A stretch of DNA of 64,000 nucleotides from Glaciecola sp. XM2 (GTDB lineage Bacteria; Pseudomonadota; Gammaproteobacteria; Enterobacterales; Alteromonadaceae), in contig NZ_JAHEOJ010000025.1 in the NCBI RefSeq assembly GCF_018595715.1, forward strand, positions 190,300 to 254,299. The letters run 5' to 3'. Within the stretch, counting starts at the first letter, position 1, and every line of letters starts with the position of its first letter. Position numbers and translations under genes: made by a program. Positions 34,126 through 43,608 of the stretch are shown here, piece after piece. The notes below the pieces were generated by a model. That model did no database searches and was not told the DNA's origin. It was given only the letters and a program-made list of their open reading frames with translations.

Positions 34126-34145
34126 TAGTATGTCTCGACATACTA
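34126..34145. promoter_or_regulatory. Palindrome upstream of the AhpC/TSA-like gene
   Basis: TAGTATGTC (34126-34134) and GACATACTA (34137-34145) form two 9-bp arms around a 2-bp centre, 20 nt upstream of the start codon at 34106. The tight spacing suits a dimeric repressor site better than an RNA loop. No known regulator is assigned. Confidence 0.5.
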
Positions 34146-34183
34146 GACCCGCAGCACCGTAAAGTTCTTTCAAATAACTAAAT

Positions 34184-34870
34184 TTATTTTTTGTCTGAAT
34201 ATTGCAACGCTTGCCACCATTGCTCTGGTGCATCGATACAGCCGTTTTCATCAATACGCGGGAAGGGTAAATTGCGCCTGACACATTCTTTAAACAACAC
34301 GGGGAAACCGCCCTCAAATAATACACCTTGAGCTTCAGCGTCATCGATGGTGCGGTTGTTGTACATGCCTGCCAATTCTCGCTGTCTTTGCGCTTCATAC
34401 AAAATAATGCCTGCAGCTACCGAAACATTTAACGACTGCACCATGCCCACCATGGGGATTAAAATACTCTGGTCGGCAATGTCTACTGCTTCATCCGTTG
34501 CGCCCGTCTTTTCCTGACCCAAAATAATTGCGGTAGGTTTTGTGTAGTCAATCTCTCTAAAGTCCACAGCACTGTCATCAAGGTGGGTGACCAACACTTG
34601 CATGTCTTGCTGCTTTAAATGACTCACCGCGTCATGCACTGTTTCGTGGTGTTGGGTTTTCACCCAGATTTGACTGCCTAACGATGTGCCTTTGCGTAAG
34701 GATGTATGCTCTTCCCATACCGCGTGAATGTCGTGTACACCCACTGCATCCGCACTGCGTATCACAGCGCTCACATTATGAGGCTTGTGGACCTCTTCTA
34801 GGAGCAAGGTAAGGTCGGTTTGGCGCTTTGCTAATACTGATTGTATTTTTTGGTAGCGCTCTGAGGTCAT
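34184..34870 (-). CDS. trmH: tRNA (guanosine-18-2'-O)-methyltransferase TrmH
   Basis: A 228-residue SPOUT methyltransferase making Gm18 in tRNA. The N-terminal HKPHNVSAVIRSADAVGVHD, the HLDDSAVDFREIDYTKP block, LGQEKTGAT and the knot motif IPMVGMVQSLNVSVAAGIIL match E. coli TrmH closely. I start at the ATG at 34870 (MTSERYQKIQ), which aligns with the E. coli start; an ATG four codons earlier is possible. It follows ridA by 36 nt and spoT-ridA on the same strand, the conserved spoT-trmH neighbourhood. Confidence 0.95.
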   Translation of the reverse strand: MTSERYQKIQSVLAKRQTDLTLLLEEVHKPHNVSAVIRSADAVGVHDIHAVWEEHTSLRKGTSLGSQIWVKTQHHETVHDAVSHLKQQDMQVLVTHLDDSAVDFREIDYTKPTAIILGQEKTGATDEAVDIADQSILIPMVGMVQSLNVSVAAGIILYEAQRQRELAGMYNNRTIDDAEAQGVLFEGGFPVLFKECVRRNLPFPRIDENGCIDAPEQWWQALQYSDKK

Positions 34871-34906
34871 GCATTGTTGCATAGGATTTAAGTCCAGAGT
34901 AAGTGC

Positions 34907-35293
34907 TTACTCCGGTAATACCATTACTGCATCAATCTCAATCTGCGAACCTTTCGGCAAGGCACTCACTTGCACTGCCGCGCGAGCAGGATAGGGCTGC
35001 GTAAAATAACGCGCCATCACTTCGTTTACTTTAGCGAATTCGCCTAAATCAGTAAGAAATATATTCACTTTCACTAAATTCGACATGCTACCACCAGCGG
35101 CCGCAACTACCGCCGACAAATTTTCAAACACCTGCACCGCTTGCGCCTCAAACTCTTGAGACACCATTTCCATGGTTTGTGGAACCAAAGGGATCTGACC
35201 AGATAAATAGACGGTATTGCCAGCTTTAACAGCTTGACTATAAGTGCCAATGGCCTCTGGGGCATTAGCTGTTTGAATCACTGATTTAGACAT
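34907..35293 (-). CDS. ridA: Reactive enamine/imine deaminase RidA
   Basis: A 128-residue RidA/YjgF/UK114 protein hydrolysing 2-aminoacrylate-type enamines and imines released by PLP enzymes. The signatures [23 protein letters not shown] (about residues 11-33) and [20 protein letters not shown] (R104 is the substrate-carboxylate ligand) are intact. AAGGAAAATT precedes the ATG. It lies 22 nt after spoT and before trmH, and the spoT-ridA pairing is common in gammaproteobacteria. Confidence 0.95.
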   Translation of the reverse strand: MSKSVIQTANAPEAIGTYSQAVKAGNTVYLSGQIPLVPQTMEMVSQEFEAQAVQVFENLSAVVAAAGGSMSNLVKVNIFLTDLGEFAKVNEVMARYFTQPYPARAAVQVSALPKGSQIEIDAVMVLPE

Positions 35294-35315
35294 AATTTTC
35301 CTTAAATTCTCAACG

Positions 35316-37427
35316 TCACTTTGGTTTGTACTGACTGTGCCGAGAGATATTTTGTAGCTCGGGTAAAGCGCGTATCTTACGCATGATATTCGCTAAGTGC
35401 ACTCTGTTTTGCGTGGTAAGCTCTACATCAATCACATAATGATTATCTTCACGGTCTTCGGTTTGCAGATGAATAATACTAGAGTTGCAGCTAGCAATAG
35501 CAGCAGTCAGCGCAGCCAAAGTACCTTGGCGGTTTAATAACTCAATGCGGATGGCCGCTTTAAAGTCACCTTGCGGGTCATCATCCCAGAGCATAGGGAG
35601 AACTCGGTTAGGCTCCTCACGGCTGAGTTTACGAATGTTGGTGCAACCTGTTTGATGGATAACCACCCCGCGACCTGGACTCAAGATGGCAACAATTTCA
35701 TCGTCAGGGATGGGATGACAACAGCGCGAGAAGTGGACCATTAAGCCTTCTGTTCCGCGAATAGCGACTTTGCTTTTCTTTTCGGGGATCTCGGTATTTT
35801 CGCCCACTAATCTGCGCGCAATCATCGCACTGATTTCGTTCCCCATGCCAATATTCGACAACAGCTCTTCAAAGCTTTGATATTTTGTCTCAGCCACCAC
35901 TCGGGCAATATCTTCCTCAGGTATTTCATCTAGCTTTATAGTGCCTAGCGCGTGGCGCAAGAGTCGGTTACCCATATTGGTTGCATCGTTGGCGTGCTGG
36001 CGCTTTAAGAAATGACGGATGTTAGAGCGCGCCCTTGCGCTGACAACAAAATTAAGCCAGTTAGCATTAGGTTTGGCTCTCGGTGAGGTAATCACCTCCA
36101 CGCTATGACCATTTTCTAAGGGCTTATTCAAAGGATAGTTACGATGTTCTACTCTTGCTCCAACGCAAGTATTCCCAACGTCTGAGTGCACTGCATAGGC
36201 AAAGTCTACCGCTGTCGCGCCCATGGGTAACTCGATGATTTTGCCCTTGGGCGTGAACACATAAATCTCGTCAGGGAAAAGATCGGATTTTACCGTTTCG
36301 ATAAATTCTACCGACGTAGAAGCGCTTTGTTGTAGCTCCATCAAAGACTGCATCCACTGATTGGCTCGCAGCTGCGCCGTTGTGCTTTTGTCATCGGCCT
36401 TTTTATAAAGCCAATGTGCGGCGACACCTTTGTCGGCCATATGATCCATCTCTTCAGTGCGAATTTGCACTTCTACGGGTATTCCATGCGGCCCTTTGAG
36501 CGAGGTGTGTAGTGATTGATAGCCGTTAGTACGAGGGATCGCAATGTAATCTTTAAAGCGATTTTCAATCGGCTTGTAAAGACCATGAATCGCGCCAAGT
36601 ACGCGATAGCAATTATCCACAGTATCAACAATGATGCGAAAACCGTAGATATCCATCACTTCGGTAAACGACAATTCTTTGTTTTTCATTTTACGATAGA
36701 TGGAGTACAGATGTTTTTCGCGGCCCACTACACGCCCTTTTATGGCATATTGTGTCAGCGTGTACTCAAGCTCTTCTCGTGTTTTTTCGATCACTTCTTT
36801 GCGATTACCTCTGGCTTGGGTAACCGCTGAGCGCAACGCTCGGTGACGCATTGGGTACATAGCCTGAAAGCCTAGGTTTTCAAGCTCGTTTTTTATGTCG
36901 TGTATACCCAGTCGATGGGCCATAGGCGAATAGATTTCGAGGGTTTCAAGAGCAATACGGCGGCGCTTTTCAGGTCTTAACGAGCCTAAAGTACGCATGT
37001 TATGTGTTCGATCTGCAAGCTTAATGAGTATGACACGGATATCTTGTACCATCGCCATCAGCATTTTTCTAAAGTTCTCTGCTTGCGCTTCTTGTTTGCT
37101 GCCGAATTTGAGTTTATCTAACTTACTCACCCCTTCAACTAACTCGGCAACGGTATCGCCAAAAGCAAGGGATAAGTCTTCTTTAGAATATTCCGTATCT
37201 TCAATCACATCGTGAAGCAAGGCAGCCATGAGTGTTTCATGGTCAAGGCGCATATCGGCTAAAATGCCGGTAACCGCCACAGGATGTGTAATGTACGGGT
37301 CACCACTTGAGCGCGTTTGTCCTTCGTGTGCATCGCGGGCAAGCACATATGCCGCTTGAATCAGGTCAACCTGTTCTGCGGGCAAATATGCACTAACCTT
37401 TGTTTTTAAACCTTCAAATAAATACAC
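35316..37427 (-). CDS. spoT: Bifunctional (p)ppGpp synthetase/hydrolase SpoT
   Basis: A 703-residue RSH enzyme. The HD hydrolase domain shows [12 protein letters not shown] and [10 protein letters not shown]. The synthetase domain contains YGFRIIV and the RFKD motif (RxKD class, as in hydrolase-competent enzymes, not the RelA EXDD form) before [12 protein letters not shown] domain ([14 protein letters not shown]) and a C-terminal ACT domain follow. It sets alarmone levels during carbon, iron and fatty-acid stress. The start is GTG at 37427, giving MYLFEGLK as in E. coli MYLFESLN. It is preceded by a terminator after rpoZ, so it has its own promoter or depends on readthrough. Confidence 0.96.
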   Translation of the reverse strand: MYLFEGLKTKVSAYLPAEQVDLIQAAYVLARDAHEGQTRSSGDPYITHPVAVTGILADMRLDHETLMAALLHDVIEDTEYSKEDLSLAFGDTVAELVEGVSKLDKLKFGSKQEAQAENFRKMLMAMVQDIRVILIKLADRTHNMRTLGSLRPEKRRRIALETLEIYSPMAHRLGIHDIKNELENLGFQAMYPMRHRALRSAVTQARGNRKEVIEKTREELEYTLTQYAIKGRVVGREKHLYSIYRKMKNKELSFTEVMDIYGFRIIVDTVDNCYRVLGAIHGLYKPIENRFKDYIAIPRTNGYQSLHTSLKGPHGIPVEVQIRTEEMDHMADKGVAAHWLYKKADDKSTTAQLRANQWMQSLMELQQSASTSVEFIETVKSDLFPDEIYVFTPKGKIIELPMGATAVDFAYAVHSDVGNTCVGARVEHRNYPLNKPLENGHSVEVITSPRAKPNANWLNFVVSARARSNIRHFLKRQHANDATNMGNRLLRHALGTIKLDEIPEEDIARVVAETKYQSFEELLSNIGMGNEISAMIARRLVGENTEIPEKKSKVAIRGTEGLMVHFSRCCHPIPDDEIVAILSPGRGVVIHQTGCTNIRKLSREEPNRVLPMLWDDDPQGDFKAAIRIELLNRQGTLAALTAAIASCNSSIIHLQTEDREDNHYVIDVELTTQNRVHLANIMRKIRALPELQNISRHSQYKPK

Positions 37428-37491
37428 AACGTCTTTAGACTAAATACTCTATGTGCCTAAGAATACGATTATTTTTACAACATGCAAACGC

Positions 37492-37517
37492 AAAAACGCC
37501 GATTTTCATCGGCGTTT
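37492..37517 (-). terminator. Intrinsic terminator after rpoZ
   Basis: AAACGCCGAT (37494-37503) and ATCGGCGTTT (37508-37517) form a 10-bp stem with a 4-nt loop; on the minus strand it is followed by the T-run complementary to 37492-37496. It separates rpoZ from spoT. Confidence 0.85.
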
Positions 37518-37591
37518 GTACAAATATGTGTGCTTAAGGCTATTTTTGATACTTTTGGTCGCTCATTTGACCGAAAAGTCAGCTTAATAAA

Positions 37592-37864
37592 CTAGCTGTT
37601 AGACAAAATGCTCGCAACAGATGCAAATTCAGCAGCTTCTTGCTCGCGCTGATCTTGAAGTTCAGTAGCGTCAACAGTTTCAGCGGTTACTAAGCCTTCT
37701 TCGATTTCGCGTAATGCTACAACGGTAGGCTTGTCATTGCCCATCTCTACTAATGGATCTTTACCTTCAGTGGCGATTTGACGCGCACGACGCGCCGCAA
37801 CTAACACTAAATCAAATCGGTTGCCGATCTTGTCTACTGCGTCTTCAACTGTTACACGTGCCAT
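37592..37864 (-). CDS. rpoZ: RNA polymerase omega subunit
   Basis: A 90-residue omega subunit with the standard N-terminus [20 protein letters not shown] and the conserved [17 protein letters not shown] segment. Omega stabilises the beta' subunit and forms part of one ppGpp site on RNA polymerase, consistent with its conserved place upstream of spoT. It lies 144 nt downstream of gmk on the same strand and is followed by a strong terminator, so rpoZ appears to be its own short unit or the end of a gmk-rpoZ transcript. Confidence 0.97.
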   Translation of the reverse strand: MARVTVEDAVDKIGNRFDLVLVAARRARQIATEGKDPLVEMGNDKPTVVALREIEEGLVTAETVDATELQDQREQEAAEFASVASILSNS

Positions 37865-38008
37865 GAGTGCTCCGTAATAAATAGGGTTCTTCGAAAATTG
37901 GTCGCGAAGTATACTGTAAATTTATGGTATAGCCTAGTACAAATATGCCGATTTGCACGCATTTACCCTAGCAAAGATGAATTAAACATCACAATTTAGC
38001 TAGCTAAC

Positions 38009-38647
38009 TTACTTTATTAAGCTGTTTAACAAACTTTGATGGCAAATTTTCTGTTTTGTCATGCTCAAGGCATGGCTATTCACAATGCTGACCAAATCGG
38101 TGAGCGCCTGTTCGAAATCGTCATTCACAATCAGATAATCAAATTCATCGTAGTGAGACATTTCAGATACCGCTTGCTCCATGCGCAGATTTATCACTTC
38201 GTCGCTATCTTTGCCTCTGCCAACTAAACGCTCCCGCAAAGCCTCAATTGAAGGAGGCAATACAAAAATACTGACTACCTCTGGATTGACTGCTTTGATT
38301 TGGCGAGCGCCTTGCCAATCGATATCGAGAAACACATCAATACCTTGCTGCAACTTATCGCTGATGGCTGCTTTTGACGTGCCATAATAGTTTTCAAATA
38401 CTTTCGCATGCTCATAAAATGCATCGGCTTTAATCAACTGCTCAAAGGCTTCAATGTCGATAAAATGATAATGCGTACCGTCTTGTTCACCTTCACGAGG
38501 AGCACGCGTGGTATGTGATACCGATAGCTGTGCAGGATGATTAAGTCTTTTTGAATCAGTTAACCCCAATAATGCTGAGATTAAGCTAGACTTACCGGCA
38601 CCTGAGGGAGCGGCAATAATATAAAGATTTCCTAAAGGTTGAACCAT
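38009..38647 (-). CDS. gmk: Guanylate kinase
   Basis: A 212-residue GMP kinase. The P-loop [10 protein letters not shown] (about 13-22), the GMP-binding [21 protein letters not shown] and the lid region [20 protein letters not shown] are intact. It makes GDP from GMP, feeding both nucleotide synthesis and the ppGpp pool controlled by the nearby spoT. The gmk-rpoZ-spoT order matches E. coli. Confidence 0.96.
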   Translation of the reverse strand: MVQPLGNLYIIAAPSGAGKSSLISALLGLTDSKRLNHPAQLSVSHTTRAPREGEQDGTHYHFIDIEAFEQLIKADAFYEHAKVFENYYGTSKAAISDKLQQGIDVFLDIDWQGARQIKAVNPEVVSIFVLPPSIEALRERLVGRGKDSDEVINLRMEQAVSEMSHYDEFDYLIVNDDFEQALTDLVSIVNSHALSMTKQKICHQSLLNSLIK

Positions 38648-38752
38648 AAGCTGAAATTCACGCTATCTGTTAGTCTACAAATCGAAGCGTATGGTAGCAT
38701 AATTGTAAGCGCTGTTGAGTAATGTATTGCTTCATGTTTATGAGGAGATGTT

Positions 38753-38866
38753 ATGAAAAACACCACTTTTTCAAGTAACCATAAACATGCCGACGCTAGG
38801 TTTTACTTGTTTTTATATCATGCGGTGTCTCGCAACCGGGCACCCCAATCAAGCTTAATTTATTAA
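38753..38866 (+). CDS. Possible 37-residue small protein or leader
   Basis: ATG at 38753 preceded by AGGAG with a 5-nt spacer, an excellent ribosome site, opens a 37-codon frame (MKNTTFSSNHKHADARFYLF... ending APQSSLIY) closing with TAA 17 nt before the esterase ATG. The peptide is basic with a short aromatic segment and has no recognised motif. The esterase gene itself lacks a good ribosome site, so translation of this ORF might feed into it. It may equally be chance. Confidence 0.4.
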   Translation: MKNTTFSSNHKHADARFYLFLYHAVSRNRAPQSSLIY

Positions 38867-38883
38867 AAGGTTAAACACATATT

Positions 38884-39555
38884 ATGAGCCAAGCGCAGTT
38901 AGAAGGTGTGATCCAAGAAGCACCGGCAGAACACAAAGCGACAATCATTTGGTTACATGGGTTAGGAGATTCAGGAAATGGGTTTGCGCCTATCGCCCCA
39001 GAGCTCAAGCTTCCCGACTCGTTAGGCGTGAAATTTATTTTCCCGCATGCGCCTATTCGCCCTGTGACCATTAACAATGGTATGGAAATGCGCGCATGGT
39101 ATGACATAAAATCGATGGATATGGAAAGTCGTGCAGACGTAGATGGCGTCAAAGAGTCCGCCGCAGCGGTATCGCAACTGATTGAAGCGGAGATTGCAGC
39201 GGGTATACCGGCCAATAAAATCATGCTGATAGGCTTTTCGCAAGGCGGAGTGATAGCCCTGCACCTAGGCACACGCTTTAATAAGCCGCTGGGCGGAATT
39301 GTTGCTTTGTCGACCTACATGAGCGCCGCACATACATTGGCAGATGAAAAAAGCAGCGCCAACCAAGACACGCCAATACTTTGTTGTCATGGTCAACAAG
39401 ACGAAGTTGTGCCCTTATTTTTAGGTAGAAGTGCGTATCAAACCTTGATTGAAAACGACTATCAAGTGCAGTGGAAAGAGTACATCATGCAGCACAATGT
39501 ATGTTTGCCAGAAATTAAAGACATTTCAAAATTTATACAAGCGCACCTTGCGTAA
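38884..39555 (+). CDS. Carboxylesterase/phospholipase-type alpha/beta hydrolase
   Basis: A 223-residue serine hydrolase of the carboxylesterase/lysophospholipase (EstB, acyl-protein thioesterase) family. The oxyanion region IIWLHGLGDSGNGF, the nucleophile motif IGFSQGGVIAL, the acidic residue in CHGQQDEVVPLFLG and the histidine in YIMQHNVCLPEI form the expected triad. The family normally has HSVC near the last histidine; here it is HNVC. It acts on short acyl esters. It is monocistronic or follows the 37-residue ORF, with an intrinsic terminator at 39565-39607. Confidence 0.9.
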   Translation: MSQAQLEGVIQEAPAEHKATIIWLHGLGDSGNGFAPIAPELKLPDSLGVKFIFPHAPIRPVTINNGMEMRAWYDIKSMDMESRADVDGVKESAAAVSQLIEAEIAAGIPANKIMLIGFSQGGVIALHLGTRFNKPLGGIVALSTYMSAAHTLADEKSSANQDTPILCCHGQQDEVVPLFLGRSAYQTLIENDYQVQWKEYIMQHNVCLPEIKDISKFIQAHLA

Positions 39556-39564
39556 AATATTAAT

Positions 39565-39607
39565 CGTCACAGCGGTTTAAATAAGGGTTAACCTCTGTGA
39601 CGCTTTT
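39565..39607 (+). terminator. Intrinsic terminator after the esterase
   Basis: CGTCACAG (39565-39572) pairs with CTGTGACG (39595-39602), with an inner GGTT/AACC pairing, followed by CTTTT (39603-39607). It lies 9 nt after the esterase stop and 40 nt before hemC. Confidence 0.8.
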
Positions 39608-39647
39608 CGTTATCATCCCGTCATAATTTCTTAAGCATGGACGACTC

Positions 39648-40580
39648 ATGTCAAATTCTTCACGTGTGATCAGAATCGCCACACGTAAAAGTGCCCTTGC
39701 AATGTGGCAAGCAAACTACGTAAAAGACAAGTTAGAGCACTATCACCCGCATATCACTGTGCAACTACTGCCTATGTCAACGCAAGGGGATAGGATTCTT
39801 GACACACCTTTGGCAAAAATTGGCGGTAAAGGGCTGTTTATCAAAGAGTTAGAAATCGCTATGCAAAAAGGCGAGGCTGACCTTGCAGTGCATTCGATGA
39901 AAGATGTACCCGTGCATTTTCCTGAAGAATTTGGCCTACATGCCATTTGCCCGCGAGAAAATCCTTATGATGCGTTTGTATCAAATACTTACGCGTCTCT
40001 GTCAGACCTCCCTCAGGGCGCAGTCGTCGGCACTTCTAGCTTACGCAGACAGTCACAAATACGCGCAATGCGCCCTGATTTAGTGATAAAAGACCTTAGG
40101 GGCAACGTAAATACGCGTTTAGGCAAGCTAGATGCCGGTGAGTATGACGCAATTATACTGGCCGCTGCCGGATTGATTCGCCTGAACATGCATGCCCGTA
40201 TAGTGGAGCAGATTGCACCTGAAATTTCACTTCCTGCAGTTGGGCAAGGCGCCGTAGGGATTGAGTGTCGTAACGACGACCATATGCTTATTGAACTGCT
40301 TGAAGCACTAAACGACCAAGAAACTGCTATCCGTGTGCGCGCTGAGCGTGCCATGAACGCCCGACTTGAAGGCGGATGTCAGGTCCCTATCGGTAGCTTT
40401 GCAGAACTCGATGGCGAGCAACTTACCCTGCGCGGCTTAGTTGCCACACCCGATGGGAAAACGATTTTACGAAGCCAGCAAAGCGGTGATTTCGATCAAC
40501 CCGAAGCAATTGGTATCGCTGTGGCACAAGAACTTATCGCCCAAGGCGCGGCAGATATTCTGCGCGCATTGCACGAGTAA
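39648..40580 (+). CDS. hemC: Hydroxymethylbilane synthase (porphobilinogen deaminase)
   Basis: A 310-residue enzyme joining four porphobilinogen molecules into hydroxymethylbilane. [15 protein letters not shown] at the N-terminus, [11 protein letters not shown] (82-92), [11 protein letters not shown] and the dipyrromethane-cofactor cysteine C244 in [10 protein letters not shown] are all present. It is first in the hemC-hemD-hemX-hemY operon; hemD follows after 10 nt. Confidence 0.96.
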   Translation: MSNSSRVIRIATRKSALAMWQANYVKDKLEHYHPHITVQLLPMSTQGDRILDTPLAKIGGKGLFIKELEIAMQKGEADLAVHSMKDVPVHFPEEFGLHAICPRENPYDAFVSNTYASLSDLPQGAVVGTSSLRRQSQIRAMRPDLVIKDLRGNVNTRLGKLDAGEYDAIILAAAGLIRLNMHARIVEQIAPEISLPAVGQGAVGIECRNDDHMLIELLEALNDQETAIRVRAERAMNARLEGGCQVPIGSFAELDGEQLTLRGLVATPDGKTILRSQQSGDFDQPEAIGIAVAQELIAQGAADILRALHE

Positions 40581-40590
40581 GCGACTACTT

Positions 40591-41298
40591 ATGTTTTTGG
40601 TGACTCGTCCACAGCCAAAAGCGCAACAAACCGTTGATGCATTAGCCCTTGAAGGCTTTGCCGCGATTGCTATGCCGATGATACAAGTGGTGTCAATTCC
40701 CTGCCACGCGCCTAGGCAGCACTACGACATAGTGCTGTTGACGAGCACTTATACCCAAGAATGGATCACGCAGCATGCAGCAACACTGATAACTGCAAAA
40801 ACCCAGGTCATTTGCGTAGGTAAAAGCTCTGCGGATATGTTGTTGAGGGTTGTCGAAGGTATCCATGATGACCATTTACACATCGCTCATCCAGAAAATT
40901 CTGAGGGTATGTTAGCCATTGCGCTTAGCATCTGTAAGGCAAATCAGCGTGTAGCTCTCGTAAAAGGCCTACATGGTCGAAATATAATTGCACCGACGTT
41001 AAAAGAAAATGGGCTTGATGTAGATATTTATAATGTGTATCAACGTGTTGGGCAAAGTAACCCTAATTTTATTAAGGATATTGAGCATCAATTAATTAAG
41101 TGTATTATTGTTACAAGTATTGATATTGTGAACGAAGTGCTTAGCACCTTTGACCACGAATGGCTAAAGCAGCGCAGTTGGATGGCAGCAAGCCAGAGAA
41201 TATATGACTACTTAGTTGAACGAGGGATGCAAGATGTTCAGCTAGCAAAGGGCGCATCAAGCGAGGCCATCGTGTTATGTGCACAAAAATTTTATTAA
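40591..41298 (+). CDS. hemD: Uroporphyrinogen-III synthase
   Basis: A 235-residue HemD from ATG 40591 (MFLVTRPQPKAQQTVDAL), which places the conserved TRP motif at the N-terminus; an upstream in-frame ATG at 40441 lies inside hemC and is rejected. The two-lobe pattern includes YDIVLLTSTYTQEWI and, late, IIVTSIDIVNEVLSTF and AKGASSEAIVLC. It closes the tetrapyrrole ring with inversion of ring D. It follows hemC by 10 nt without a strong ribosome site and precedes hemX by 13 nt. HemD is a fast-evolving family; context strengthens the call. Confidence 0.92.
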   Translation: MFLVTRPQPKAQQTVDALALEGFAAIAMPMIQVVSIPCHAPRQHYDIVLLTSTYTQEWITQHAATLITAKTQVICVGKSSADMLLRVVEGIHDDHLHIAHPENSEGMLAIALSICKANQRVALVKGLHGRNIIAPTLKENGLDVDIYNVYQRVGQSNPNFIKDIEHQLIKCIIVTSIDIVNEVLSTFDHEWLKQRSWMAASQRIYDYLVERGMQDVQLAKGASSEAIVLCAQKFY

Positions 41299-41311
41299 GC
41301 AGGAGTCTGGG

Positions 41312-42451
41312 ATGACAGACGAAAATACGTCAAAATCGATGTCAGAAAAACCTAAAAGCGACCAAGTGGAAGACGCCGTGATCATAGATACACAAGCACA
41401 AACTCCAGCAAAGCCTGCTAAGACTGGCATTTTATGGTTTTTTACTGGGATTAACTTGCTACTAGTGCTTACCCTAGGCGCAGGTGCATATTGGTATTGG
41501 ATGCAAACCCAGCAAATACAAAGTGAGCGAGAAAATGACCTCGTGCAACTTGAGTCAGTAGTTAATTCTCTGCAACGCTCACAAACTCAAACCCAAAACG
41601 ATTTACAAGACAGCATTAACAATAACGCACAGTCACTTGAAAGCCTGCTTGCTCAGGTCGTGAACAACAGCGCCATAGACGAAGCCTTACAAAAGCAAAT
41701 CGCCGAGTTATCTGGTCGCCGCCCTTCAGATTGGTTACTTGCTGAAGCAAATTACCTTGTCACCATGGCGGGGCGTAAATTGTATTTGGAGCAAGATGTA
41801 CGCACCAGCGTAACGCTATTACAAGAAGCTGATGCTCGCTTACAAGATTTGGACGACCCTTCCTTGCTGCCTATTCGCGCACTGATTGCCACCGATATTC
41901 AAACCCTACAACAGATCAATCCGGTTTCTACTACGTCGCTCGCTTTAGCCATTACCGGCCTATTGCCACAGGTATCACAATTGCCCTTAGACAACTTGAA
42001 GCTACCCGAGCCGCAAGTTGAAGAGTCTCTGGAGTTAACAGATGATGTGGCAGACTGGCGCGATAATTTACGTAACGTTTGGCGCTCAATTGCAAAAGAC
42101 TTCATTACCGTCACACCGGTCAATAAACCACTTGAGCCATATTTAGCAGAACGTCAACAGTGGCTAATTGAGCAACAATTAAAGCATGCGCTTACCCAAG
42201 CAAAAAGCGCGGCATTAGACGAGCAGTTCACCCTGTATCAGGGCTCATTGCAAGAGGCACTAGCCTTAGTGATAGAACATTACAAACTCGATGAAACCGC
42301 AGTAGAACAATTTATCAACGCTCTACAGCAATTACAAAACACCAGTTTTGAGCGCAAATACCCAGAGCAACTACAGGCGCAGCCGGCTCTACGAGATGCT
42401 ATCGAGCGACGCCTAGAGCGCCAATTTAACAACCGGGATGATGTTTTATGA
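41312..42451 (+). CDS. hemX: HemX-type uroporphyrinogen C-methyltransferase-like membrane protein
   Basis: A 379-residue protein with a short acidic cytoplasmic head, one membrane helix (ILWFFTGINLLLVLTLGAGA, about residues 39-58) and a long alpha-helical periplasmic part. The RRPSDWLLAEANYLVTMAG segment is the hallmark of HemX. Despite its older label, no methyltransferase residues are present; it is thought to assist the haem pathway with HemY. ATG 41312 has AGGAG upstream and is preferred to an ATG 33 bases earlier. It overlaps hemY by 4 nt. Confidence 0.92.
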   Translation: MTDENTSKSMSEKPKSDQVEDAVIIDTQAQTPAKPAKTGILWFFTGINLLLVLTLGAGAYWYWMQTQQIQSERENDLVQLESVVNSLQRSQTQTQNDLQDSINNNAQSLESLLAQVVNNSAIDEALQKQIAELSGRRPSDWLLAEANYLVTMAGRKLYLEQDVRTSVTLLQEADARLQDLDDPSLLPIRALIATDIQTLQQINPVSTTSLALAITGLLPQVSQLPLDNLKLPEPQVEESLELTDDVADWRDNLRNVWRSIAKDFITVTPVNKPLEPYLAERQQWLIEQQLKHALTQAKSAALDEQFTLYQGSLQEALALVIEHYKLDETAVEQFINALQQLQNTSFERKYPEQLQAQPALRDAIERRLERQFNNRDDVL

Positions 42452-43608
42452 TTAAGCTCATGATACTGCTGACCGTTGTCTTTTTAGCCTTATTTTTTGG
42501 GTATTACCTGATTGACCTGCCCGGCATGGTCATCGTCGCATTCCCCGAAACGGTTTATCAAATGAAAAGCAGCAGTGCGATTGTCATCGCTGTAGTCTTA
42601 ACCTTCGTTATTTGGTTGAGTATCTACTTAATAAAGCGCGTGATAAACATGCTCTCGGGTTCTCGTAATTGGTTTGGCTCATTTTCACAACGCCAACAAA
42701 GACGGGCATTTCATAAGGCACTTAATGCCTATTTCACCGGTGAATATACACAAGCACTCACCTACGTTCAAAAAAGCTTTGGCGGTGAGTTTGCCGGCAC
42801 AAACTATATGCTAGCTGCAGACATTGAAGAACGTCTGAATCATGGCAAAGATGTAGATACTTTACTGGGATATGCACAGTTAGAGTCCGATACTCGTGTT
42901 AGCGCGCTTATCAAACAGGCTCAGGTTGCACTTGAGCATGGCCAAGCCAACAAATGTTTATCGACCCTAGACGAGCTGTCTGCCAAAGAACAAAAACAAA
43001 AAGAAGTGGTGCAATTGCGCTTGCAAGCTTTGGGTAACCTGGGTAAATGGACTGAGGTTAAAGACCTTATTGCGGATAACAAACGTCTCATTGGTGAACA
43101 GTATTTGAGTTGGGCGCAGCAGGCTACTCACGGGGAGTTTGCAGCTATTGCATCAAAGCAAGGTGCAAACGCTTTGCGAGAAAAATGGGCCAACCTCTCG
43201 CGCTCGGCAAAAAGGGACATTTCTAACCAAATTTGTTATGTACAACTATTGCTCGAGCAAGGCCTTTCAAGTGAAGCCGAGCAAGTCTTGATTGAATTTG
43301 CCAAAAAACAACAACACCCAGCGTTCTGGGGGCTGTTTAAACAACTCAATCACACCTCACCGGCCAAAGCGATTCACTTTATTGAGCAAAAAATTAAGCA
43401 AACGCCTGATCAGGCCAATCTCTATTCTGTGCTGGCTCATTTAGCCTACAACAGTGGTGATTTTAGTTTAGCCGAACGCGCTATCAATAAGGCCATTGAG
43501 CTTGAAAAAACGAATGAAGATGTATTGCTACTCGCTGCGATTATGGAACAACAGCAATCTTATGAAAAAGCGAATCGCCTGTATCGTTCACTTGTGCACA
43601 AACACTAG
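42448..43608 (+). CDS. hemY: HemY-type TPR membrane protein
   Basis: A 386-residue inner-membrane protein with two N-terminal helices (about 1-22 and 41-62) followed by tetratricopeptide-like helices (ALNAYFTGEYTQALTYVQKS; LYSVLAHLAYNSGDFSLAER near the C-terminus). The FGYYLIDLPGMVIVAFP segment is typical of proteobacterial HemY, which is distinct from Bacillus protoporphyrinogen oxidase. It probably scaffolds late haem enzymes. It starts in ATGA overlap with hemX, and its 3' end overlaps the convergent helix-turn-helix gene by 4 nt. Confidence 0.93.
   Translation: MIKLMILLTVVFLALFFGYYLIDLPGMVIVAFPETVYQMKSSSAIVIAVVLTFVIWLSIYLIKRVINMLSGSRNWFGSFSQRQQRRAFHKALNAYFTGEYTQALTYVQKSFGGEFAGTNYMLAADIEERLNHGKDVDTLLGYAQLESDTRVSALIKQAQVALEHGQANKCLSTLDELSAKEQKQKEVVQLRLQALGNLGKWTEVKDLIADNKRLIGEQYLSWAQQATHGEFAAIASKQGANALREKWANLSRSAKRDISNQICYVQLLLEQGLSSEAEQVLIEFAKKQQHPAFWGLFKQLNHTSPAKAIHFIEQKIKQTPDQANLYSVLAHLAYNSGDFSLAERAINKAIELEKTNEDVLLLAAIMEQQQSYEKANRLYRSLVHKH

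Noticed and set aside
40441-40590. Longer N-terminus for HemD
   Set aside because: It would lie wholly within hemC and adds residues absent from the family; the ATG at 40591 gives the conserved TRP motif near the start.
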